Source: Deltaproteobacteria bacterium (lineage in GTDB: Bacteria > JAMCPX01). From it: a DNA stretch of 34,659 nt. The notes below the pieces were generated by a model. It worked only from the letters and a program-made list of their open reading frames with translations, searched no databases and had not been told where the DNA came from. Below, piece by piece: positions 23,051-29,381 of the stretch; position 1 is the stretch's first letter, and every line of letters begins with the position of its first letter. The stretch lies in NCBI GenBank assembly GCA_023381995.1, contig JAMCVD010000031.1, positions 1 to 34,659 of the forward strand, given 5' to 3'. Both the position numbers and the translations under genes were made by a program.

Positions 23051-23735
23051 TTTTATTGACAAGTTCCATATCTTATGCGTGCCTATATAACATGGACGCA
23101 AAAGATGCGAAATCTCTTGTGCTATGCCTTATGCTTTTAGGTGCGATGCATCAATACATCGTAACAGGTAACAGACTACCAAGACACCTTAAAAGATTTT
23201 CTTCTCAATGCTCCGCTATTCCCACGCAGTCTGGAATCCAATTGAATTCCTCTCTAACAAGATGGGTCAGGGGTGTGTTTTTTAATTCCCATTTCTCTCA
23301 ATTCCCCTATGAAAAAGGGGTGTCCCGCTTTTTACGGGACGGGGTATTTTCCCTATTCCCCACCGTAGGGGCGACCCGATGGGTCGCCCAAAATAAGGCG
23401 ATTCATAATCCGCTCACCCTTGTAAGAGGGATGAAAGGGAATTATGAATGTCCCGCACACGCAGGAATCCAGAACATCAACTCTCTCCATCATTCCAAAA
23501 AACTCACTCCCTCCGGTTCAGCCATTGCTGTCGCAGGGTCATCCTTTTTGACCTTCAACTGCATCAGCGTTGATTCAATTCAACAATCTAAAATAACTTC
23601 AAACAACCTTTCCGACATCTTCATCCCCCCGAAATAAATAATCTGTCATTCTGAGCGAAGCGAAGAATCTATTCTTTATTCCTTCCCCTCAATGTTATTT
23701 GGTATAATAATCTTTCAAAGCGGTTGCAGTAGCGG
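23051..23735 (+). repeat. Mosaic palindrome module, copy A
   Basis: Long repeat shared with 27573-28493. It starts TTTTATTGACAA, then ATGGACGCAAAAGATG, contains many small palindromes, and ends within a lipoprotein signal sequence (TTATTTGGTATAATAAT, TTGCAGTAGC). Parts recognised: TCCCG-CTTTTTA-CGGGA, the GTAG-headed hairpin at 23365-23389, an 'Aatcc' tract, and ATTCTGAGCGAAGCGAAGAAT (described: ATTCT and AGAAT around GAGCGAAGCG) near 23645. Both copies are open over about 180-220 codons in one frame from the shared ATG (23092), but the composition is that of nested repeats and I do not call a gene. Relative to copy B, it lacks about 20 bp of heptamers and about 130 bp at the end. Confidence 0.85.
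23365..23389. repeat. GTAG-headed REP-like hairpin (copy A)
   Basis: GTAG followed by GGGCGACCC, loop GAT, GGGTCGCCC: a perfect 9-bp stem. A GTAG tetranucleotide beside a hairpin is the hallmark of REP elements mobilised by RAYT transposases, two of which lie in this window. The same element occurs at 27944-27968. Confidence 0.7.
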
Positions 23736-26409
23736 TAAAGGTGGTAATTCCGGTTCACCACCAGTAGCGCCCACAGGACTTACAGCGACTGCAGGTAATG
23801 CGCAGGTAACACTCGGCTGGAATAAGGTATCAAATGCAGCGGCCTATAATGTTTACTGGTCGACATCTTCAGGGGTTACCCCCGCTAATGGTACAAAGAT
23901 TCCAAACGTAACAACTCCGTATACACAGACGAAATTAACGAATGGGACAACATACTACTATGTAGTTACAGCCATTAATAACTCTGGCGAAAGTACGGCG
24001 TCAAGTCAGGTTTCTGCAACACCCTCTGGTTCAGGTGGAGCAAGTGCGCCTCCGTCAGCACCTTCGGGTGTTGTGGCCACACCAGGCAATGGTGAAGTAG
24101 TGATCAACTGGAACACTGTTTCCGGTGCAACATCTTATAACATCTATTGGTCAACAACATCGGGCGTAACCACAGCCAATGGTACAAAGATCTCCGGTGT
24201 TACAAATCCGTATATTCATACAGGGCGGGTAAACGGTACTACCTATTACTACATAGTCACCGCAGTGAACAGCTACGGTGAGAGTGTGGCATCGAATCAG
24301 GTCTTTGCGGCGCCGTCTATCTCCGGGACACCACCAGCAGCACCCATAGGCGTGACAGCAACACCTGGCAACGGCCAGGTAACAATCAGTTGGAATACTG
24401 TCATAGGGGTAGCAAGTTACAATGTGTATGATTCAACAAATTCTGGCGGTCCCTACATAAAGGTTAGTTCTGCAACAAGCACCAATCACACGATATCAGG
24501 ATTAAATAACGGGACTATGTACTATTTTGTAGTTACCGCAGTGAATAGTTATGGCGAGAGTGGAAATTCCACAGAAGTATTTGCAACGCCCACTTCAGGC
24601 GGAACAGGTATACCAGCAGCTCCGACAGGGGTTACGGTAGAATACATAACATCTTTTAACTTTTTATTTGTGAGTTGGAACTCTGTAGTAGGCGCTTCCA
24701 CATATAATATTTATTTTTCAACAACAGCAGGCACAGAAAAAACAAGCGGAATACCAATTACAGGTATTTCTAGAACATCTTATTCTGGTACGCAAAGCCT
24801 GACTAATGGTTTGATCTATTACTTTGTAGTAACAGCGGTAAACAGTTATGGCGAAAGTGCGCCATCATCAGAGGTCTCCATCGTAGCTGGTATGCCTGCA
24901 TCGCCTTATAGTGTCACAGCAGCATCCGATTGCAGCGGAAATGTGACGATTACGTGGTACGATTGGGATTCAAGCGTAACATCCTACAATGTCTATTACT
25001 CAACTACCTCGGGAACAGAACAAACAAGCGGTCTTGAGATTTCCGGTGTAACAAATACAGGCACTACCATTACAGGATTGACCAAAGGCACGTCCTATTA
25101 CTTTGTGGTAACGGCAGTGAACAGTGTTGGAGAAAGTGCACCATCCCCTGAGGTCAGTGTTATAGCAGGTACTCCGCCACCTCCTGCCGTTGTTTCAGCC
25201 ACTGCAGGTAACGCACAAGTTACAATTAACTGGAGCAGTGTATCATGTGCGACATCATACAACATATATTGGGCAACATACTCTGGAGTTTCGCCCCAAA
25301 CCGGCATTCAGATTACCAGTGTAACAAGTCCCTACCTGCAAACAGGATTAACGAATGGAGTCGCTTATTACTACGTTGTGACTGCAGTCGACAGCTATGG
25401 AGAAGGCGCTCCATCACAAGAGGTTTATGCAATAGCTGGTGCATATACATATACTGTAGGAACATTCCCATTTGGAATAGCAATAGACAAATCCGGCAAT
25501 GTCTGGGTTACTAATAATAATGTTTTTGGTGGAGGTAATACTATAAGTGAGATCACTTACAGTGGAAGCACAATAAGTAGCTATACTGTGGGAATTAATC
25601 CTGCTGGTATAGCAATAGATGCATCCGGCAATATCTGGGTAGTGAATAGTAGAGGTAGTTGTCTTACCTGTAGTAGCAATGGCACTGTGACAGAGTTGAA
25701 TTCCAGTGGCTCTATAATTAACACCCATGCTGTTGGTTTTACTCCCACAGGTATAGCAATAGATGCATCCGGTAATGTCTGGGTTACTAATAATGGCGGT
25801 AATACTGTGAGCGAGATTACCTATGGTGGAAGCACGATAAACACCTATACTGTAGGCTTTAACCCTCAAGGCATCGCTATAGATAAATCAGGCAATATCT
25901 GGGTAGTGAATAGTTGCGGTAGTGATTCTACCTGCAGTAGCAATGGCACTGTGACAGAGTTGAATTCCAGTGGCAATACAATAAACACCTATGCTATCGA
26001 GAATCAGAGTTGGTTTTCTAATCTAATAGGGAACATAGCAATAGATGCATCCGGCAATGTCTGGGTTACAAATAATGGCGGTAATACTGTGAGCGAGATT
26101 ACCTATGGTGGAAGCACGATAAACAGCTATACTGTGGGATTTGGTCCTGCGGGTATAGCAATAGATGCATCTGGCAATATCTGGGTTACGAATTTGGGTG
26201 GTACTATAACCGAGCTTGATTCCAGTGGTAGTACAATCGACACTTATGTTGGTGCGGGAGGATTGCCTTTAGGTATAGCAATAGACTCGTCAGGCGATGT
26301 CTGGGTTACTAATGCGTATCTTTCTTCCATTGGTAGTGTAACAGAATATACAGGAGGCTTAGCAACAGGCCCGCAGTACTGGCCTTATACAGGGCCAATA
26401 TGGCCGTGA
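23692..26409 (+). CDS. Surface protein: six fibronectin III domains plus seven NHL-like repeats, damaged signal peptide
   Basis: A 905-residue repeat protein. After MLFGIIIFQSGCSSG come six fibronectin type III domains (about 26-585), each with a pattern like PTGLTATAGNAQVTLGWN and YYYVVTAINNSGES. Then seven repeats of GIAIDxSGNxWV (about 590-890) form what should be a seven-bladed NHL/Vgb-type propeller. The C-terminus is TGPQYWPYTGPIWP. This is probably an exposed binding or adhesion protein. The start is damaged: compared with the related gene at 28397, the ribosome binding site and the positively charged first part of the signal peptide are deleted, leaving only its hydrophobic end and the lipobox-like Cys. 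No Shine-Dalgarno sequence precedes the ATG. Expression and export are therefore doubtful. Confidence 0.85.
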   Translation: MLFGIIIFQSGCSSGKGGNSGSPPVAPTGLTATAGNAQVTLGWNKVSNAAAYNVYWSTSSGVTPANGTKIPNVTTPYTQTKLTNGTTYYYVVTAINNSGESTASSQVSATPSGSGGASAPPSAPSGVVATPGNGEVVINWNTVSGATSYNIYWSTTSGVTTANGTKISGVTNPYIHTGRVNGTTYYYIVTAVNSYGESVASNQVFAAPSISGTPPAAPIGVTATPGNGQVTISWNTVIGVASYNVYDSTNSGGPYIKVSSATSTNHTISGLNNGTMYYFVVTAVNSYGESGNSTEVFATPTSGGTGIPAAPTGVTVEYITSFNFLFVSWNSVVGASTYNIYFSTTAGTEKTSGIPITGISRTSYSGTQSLTNGLIYYFVVTAVNSYGESAPSSEVSIVAGMPASPYSVTAASDCSGNVTITWYDWDSSVTSYNVYYSTTSGTEQTSGLEISGVTNTGTTITGLTKGTSYYFVVTAVNSVGESAPSPEVSVIAGTPPPPAVVSATAGNAQVTINWSSVSCATSYNIYWATYSGVSPQTGIQITSVTSPYLQTGLTNGVAYYYVVTAVDSYGEGAPSQEVYAIAGAYTYTVGTFPFGIAIDKSGNVWVTNNNVFGGGNTISEITYSGSTISSYTVGINPAGIAIDASGNIWVVNSRGSCLTCSSNGTVTELNSSGSIINTHAVGFTPTGIAIDASGNVWVTNNGGNTVSEITYGGSTINTYTVGFNPQGIAIDKSGNIWVVNSCGSDSTCSSNGTVTELNSSGNTINTYAIENQSWFSNLIGNIAIDASGNVWVTNNGGNTVSEITYGGSTINSYTVGFGPAGIAIDASGNIWVTNLGGTITELDSSGSTIDTYVGAGGLPLGIAIDSSGDVWVTNAYLSSIGSVTEYTGGLATGPQYWPYTGPIWP
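25629..26143 (+). repeat. Recent two-blade internal duplication in the propeller region
   Basis: Two nearly identical DNA blocks alternate. One starts GGCAATATCTGGGTAGTGAA (25629 and 25892), the other GCAATAGATGCATCCGG (about 25755 and 26038). Each pair is highly similar over 80-105 bp, much more than the protein repeats require, so the blades were duplicated or homogenised recently. Confidence 0.75.
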
Positions 26410-26438
26410 GGAAATCTGAGAATTAATTTGCTGTAAGG

Positions 26439-26457
26439 GTGGGCTTTGCCCGCCCAC
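26439..26457. terminator. Possible terminator hairpin after the surface-protein gene
   Basis: GTGGGC (26439-26444) pairs with GCCCAC (26452-26457); flanking AAG and CTT could extend it. Only short T tracts follow, so it is a weak candidate for the surface-protein gene or for the convergent VapC gene. Confidence 0.35.
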
Positions 26458-26494
26458 TTGTCTCTTTAAAAGGCGGACGGTGAAATAATCGGGC

Positions 26495-26896
26495 TTACAA
26501 TTTTACCAGATTGATATCAATAACGTTTTTTATCAGATGAAAATGTTTATCCAGTGTTAAAATCCATGCATCATTCTCAAGAGCGGCAACTGCAATATAG
26601 CAATCGGACAACCCGACAGTATATCCCTTCCTGCCAAGATTGAAAGAAAGCTCCCCTGCCTTTTCCCACAACTCTTTATTTTCTTTCAGAAACTCAAACA
26701 CCTGGAGGAAATCTTTTATGGCACCAAATTCTTTTTCTGTTTTTACACCCTGTAACAGTTCAGCGACTATTAATCCCGTACAGCATATCGAATCTTCATC
26801 CATCCAGTTGCCTATCGTTGTATAATAGGGCTCTCGCTTTCTAAAAAATTCAATCCACGCAGAGGTATCAACAAGAACTTTATCCGAGTCTTTCAT
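26495..26896 (-). CDS. vapC: VapC-type PIN-domain toxin
   Basis: Endoribonuclease toxin of a type II toxin-antitoxin pair, 133 residues. The PIN acidic residues are visible: Asp in VLVDTSAWIEFF, Glu in IVAELLQG, Asp in GLSDCYIAVAA and Asp in ILTLDKHF. The family usually cleaves tRNA or rRNA; the target here is unknown. Its start overlaps the end of the antitoxin gene by 17 bp, as expected for translational coupling. Confidence 0.9.
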   Translation of the reverse strand: MKDSDKVLVDTSAWIEFFRKREPYYTTIGNWMDEDSICCTGLIVAELLQGVKTEKEFGAIKDFLQVFEFLKENKELWEKAGELSFNLGRKGYTVGLSDCYIAVAALENDAWILTLDKHFHLIKNVIDINLVKL

Positions 26897-27089
26897 CTTT
26901 GTGTCTCAATTCTGCCGCCTTCTTTGTGAACGTTATCTTTCCTGCCATGCTCTTAATATTTTTCTTTTTTTTCATTCGTATTTCATCTGTGATCGCCTTT
27001 ATAACGGCTTCTGTTTTGCTCTTTGCCGGTACCACTTTGAGCAATTCTTCCAGGAACGTATTGGGTAATGTTATGCTGATCCGTGACAT
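26880..27089 (-). CDS. vapB: VapB-like antitoxin
   Basis: A 69-residue protein starting at the ATG at 27089, which has GGAGG 6 nt upstream; codons further upstream lie in the promoter. The N-terminus MSRISITLPNTFLEELLKVV and SKTEAVIKAITDEIRMKK resemble a ribbon-helix-helix DNA-binding domain of the VapB type; the basic C-terminal part (KKNIKSMAGKITFTKKAAEL) would wrap the toxin. It should bind the operator next to its promoter together with VapC. Confidence 0.82.
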   Translation of the reverse strand: MSRISITLPNTFLEELLKVVPAKSKTEAVIKAITDEIRMKKKKNIKSMAGKITFTKKAAELRHKDERLG

Positions 27090-27103
27090 AAGTAACCTCC
27101 ATA

Positions 27104-27146
27104 GTATACCTGCATAATTGTAAAGCATTAACAGTGTGGATGTCAA
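27104..27146 (-). promoter_or_regulatory. vapBC promoter and possible operator
   Basis: Minus strand TTGACA (27146-27141), an 18-bp spacer and TACAAT (27122-27117). Just downstream is the palindrome GTATAC (27109-27104), within GGTATACTATGG, between the start of transcription and the Shine-Dalgarno sequence. A VapBC complex commonly binds such sites. Confidence 0.55.
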
Positions 27147-27170
27147 TTCCTTTTTAATCAAAAGAATTCC

Positions 27171-27208
27171 TTAAAGAATCCACGCTGTTTACAGCGTTGA
27201 TTCTTTAA
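27171..27208. repeat. 38-bp near-perfect palindrome
   Basis: TTAAAGAATC-C-ACGCTG, loop TTTA, CAGCGT-T-GATTCTTTAA: a 17-bp stem with one mismatch, TTAA at both ends. It lies exactly where the neighbouring membrane-protein gene loses its 5' end, so it may mark an insertion or deletion point. Confidence 0.85.
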
Positions 27209-27225
27209 TTATCGGACAGCCTCTT

Positions 27226-27432
27226 ATGCTATGGGGATTTGGCATATTGTTTGCCGGTATGTTTACACTTATCGGGTTTGTGATCTGGGATAGAAGAACC
27301 GCACTTGCCCCTGCTATCAGGAAAAATAAGGAACTTGAAGAAAAAGAAGAGTTATTTAAAAAAGCACTAAAAGAATATTCAAAAACAGAACCCAAGCTTG
27401 CAGATATCCTTAAATCACTACACCTTATGTAA
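27226..27432 (+). pseudogene. 5'-truncated small membrane/coiled-coil protein gene
   Basis: The 68 residues from the first ATG are MLWGFGILFAGMFTLIGFVI, then WDRRTALAPAIRKNKELEEK, ending KTEPKLADILKSLHLM: one membrane segment and a charged helical tail. Without an ATG, the frame is open for 17 further codons and reads SLIIGQPLM directly before it, like the interior of a longer protein. There is no Shine-Dalgarno sequence at the ATG. The family is not named here. It is best read as a remnant whose start was lost at the palindrome 27171-27208, though a short functional product is possible. Confidence 0.6.
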
Positions 27433-27730
27433 TAGCTATCTCAGCGTCAGTGTTGTTTCAATTCGAACATCTCAACTACAACGAATTGATTTTATAGTAA
27501 TTAGGTGATAATAATTCTGAAGTAGTAATAGCTGCTTAGATTTAAAATTTGACAAAATCGCAAAACCACAGATTTTATTGACAAACTCCATATCTTGTGT
27601 ATAGTTTCATAACATGGACGCAAAAGATGTAAAATCTATTGTGCTATGTCTTATGCTTTTAGGTGCGATGCATCGTGTAATGATATTTGCCGTGGACGGC
27701 AGCGACTCTAAAAGCTCAATGCATCGTAAC

Positions 27731-27758
27731 AGACTACAGACTACAGACTACAGACTAC
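27731..27758 (+). repeat. Heptanucleotide tandem repeat (AGACTAC)x4
   Basis: Four exact copies of AGACTAC; copy A of the module has one. The difference, 21 bp, keeps the long open frame of the module. Confidence 0.95.
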
Positions 27759-27943
27759 CAAGACACCTTAAAAGATTTTCTTCTCAATGCTCCACCATTC
27801 CCACGAAGTCTGGAATCCAGTTGAATTTCTCTCTAACAAGATGGGTCAGGGGTGTGTTTTTTAATTCCCATTTCTCTCAATTCCCCTATGAAAAATGGGT
27901 GTCCCGCTTTTTACGGGACGGGGTATTTTCCCTATTCCCCACC

Positions 27944-27968
27944 GTAGGGGCGACCCGATGGGTCGCCC
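27944..27968. repeat. GTAG-headed REP-like hairpin (copy B)
   Basis: Same element as 23365-23389: GTAG, then GGGCGACCC, loop GAT, GGGTCGCCC. Confidence 0.7.
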
Positions 27969-28396
27969 AAAATAAGGCGGTTCACGAACCGCTCTTTTCC
28001 GTCGCGAAAGCAGAAATCCAGAATGTTGCCATTCCCATGCACTTGGGCATCCAGAACATTAAATCTCCCCTCTTAATGTTAAGAGGGGCAGGGGGAGTTA
28101 AGTCCACATCGTTTTATTCAACTCTCCATCATACCAAAAAACTAACTTCCCCCGGTTCAGCCATTGCATGCGCCGTCTCATCCTCTTTGACCTTCAATTG
28201 CATCAGTGTTGATTCAATACAACCATTTCAGGTATCTTCCAACAACCTATCCGACATCTTCATCCCCCCGAAATAAACAATCTGTCATTCTGAGTGGCAC
28301 TGAGTCGTCACGAAGAATCTATTCTTGGTTCCTTCCCCTAAAAGGGGAAGGACAGGATGAGGTCTCATAAACACGCAAAACAAAAAGGAGGTTAAA

Positions 28397-29311
28397 ATGC
28401 AAAGAACAAATTTAATGAAAGGATTAAACTTAAAGTGGCTTGGATTTTTCTTGTTGTTATTTGGTATAATAATATTTCAATCGAGTTGCAGTAGCAAAGC
28501 TAAAGCTTCTGCAAGTATTCAGGTAATGGCAAGAGATGTAATGTTGAACACAGCAGGCAATGACTTAACATCAACAAATTTACAATCCGCATTAGATAAT
28601 GAATTGGCAATAGATCTAACATCTGTGTTACCAGGAACTACATGGACCATTACAAACATAACCAGTGATCCAATATATTCTGGGATTTCAGGAGTGGTAT
28701 CATTTACAACGAATACCTTTTCACTTTCCGGTGCGTTTGCGGCTTTTGGTGTAGCTGATAATGCTTATTGTTATATACCATCTCCTACCATTTCTTATAA
28801 ATTGATTAGCCAAAAGGTGATTTATGAGTCATGGACTAGTTCACAGGGATATCCACAGGATGGCACAGCTTTTGTAATTGCTCAAAATAAGGATAAAATA
28901 ATTCTGCTTGGGACAGGGGGATGTGGTGCTGTAGGAGCATGGAGGATATCTGTTTTACAACGAGTATCTAATCTGTGTACTGTAAATTCTGATTGCTCAA
29001 GTAGACAGGTATGTCAGGGTGGAATATGCGTATCCACTGCTCCAAACGCACCTACTGGTTTATCTGCAAGTGCTGGTAGTGGTTATGTTTGGTTAAACTG
29101 GTCTCCGTCATCTGGTGCAACAAGCTACAAAATATATGACTCAACGGTCTCTGGTGGACCATATTCAATGACAGTTGGAAGTACATCTGGAATAAGTATG
29201 ACAATTACAGGATTTACCACAACAAATACAACCTATTACTTTGTAGTAACTGCTATAAACAGTGTGGGTGAGAGTGGCTATTCCAACGAAGCAAGTGCAA
29301 CCCCATATTAA
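28397..29311 (+). CDS. Predicted lipoprotein with one C-terminal fibronectin III domain
   Basis: A 304-residue exported protein. AGGAGG lies 5 nt before the ATG. Signal peptide: MQRTNLMKGLNLKWLGFFLL with hydrophobic core to about residue 27, then FQSSC (a weak lipobox, Cys31) and SSKAKASAS. Residues 35-200 are unlike anything I recognise, mostly beta-type Ser/Thr-rich sequence. A cysteine-rich knot-like piece follows (LCTVNSDCSSRQVCQGGICV, about 193-212). The last 90 residues are a fibronectin III domain (APTGLSASAGSGYVWLNWSP, YYFVVTAINSVGES). The upstream flank and the signal sequence are shared with the gene at 23692, so both starts come from one duplicated segment. Confidence 0.85.
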   Translation: MQRTNLMKGLNLKWLGFFLLLFGIIIFQSSCSSKAKASASIQVMARDVMLNTAGNDLTSTNLQSALDNELAIDLTSVLPGTTWTITNITSDPIYSGISGVVSFTTNTFSLSGAFAAFGVADNAYCYIPSPTISYKLISQKVIYESWTSSQGYPQDGTAFVIAQNKDKIILLGTGGCGAVGAWRISVLQRVSNLCTVNSDCSSRQVCQGGICVSTAPNAPTGLSASAGSGYVWLNWSPSSGATSYKIYDSTVSGGPYSMTVGSTSGISMTITGFTTTNTTYYFVVTAINSVGESGYSNEASATPY

Positions 29312-29381
29312 GGGTTTTGAAATAAGATTACAGATACAATCAAATTGAAATGCAAGGAATAAAAACAGGAGGTTAAGTTTT

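Larger units (their letters stand above)
27573..28493 (+). repeat. Mosaic palindrome module, copy B
   Basis: Second copy of the module at 23051-23735, beginning TTTTATTGACAA and ending in the lipoprotein signal sequence of the gene at 28397. It carries extra pieces absent from copy A: a tgcatcgt-flanked insert with GCCGTGGACGGC, four copies of AGACTAC, a CCCCTCTTAA-TG-TTAAGAGGGG hairpin (about 28065-28090), a CCTTCCCCT-AA-AAGGGGAAGG hairpin (about 28330-28352), and an intact ribosome binding site and signal peptide start. TTGACA with TATAGT 16 bp downstream could act as a promoter at the module start (27578-27605 region). Confidence 0.85.

Noticed and set aside
23092-23637. Protein gene inside the palindrome module
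   Set aside because: The frame is open in both copies and starts MDAKD, but its content consists of nested dispersed repeats, and the similarity is no better in the protein than in the DNA. Not called as a gene; kept as a question in the findings.
25414-25869. Minus-strand frames opposite the propeller repeats
   Set aside because: They mirror the repeat unit and have no start or ribosome site.
27731-27758. CRISPR-like array
   Set aside because: The unit is only 7 bp with no spacers; it is a simple tandem repeat. No CRISPR array was seen anywhere in the window.
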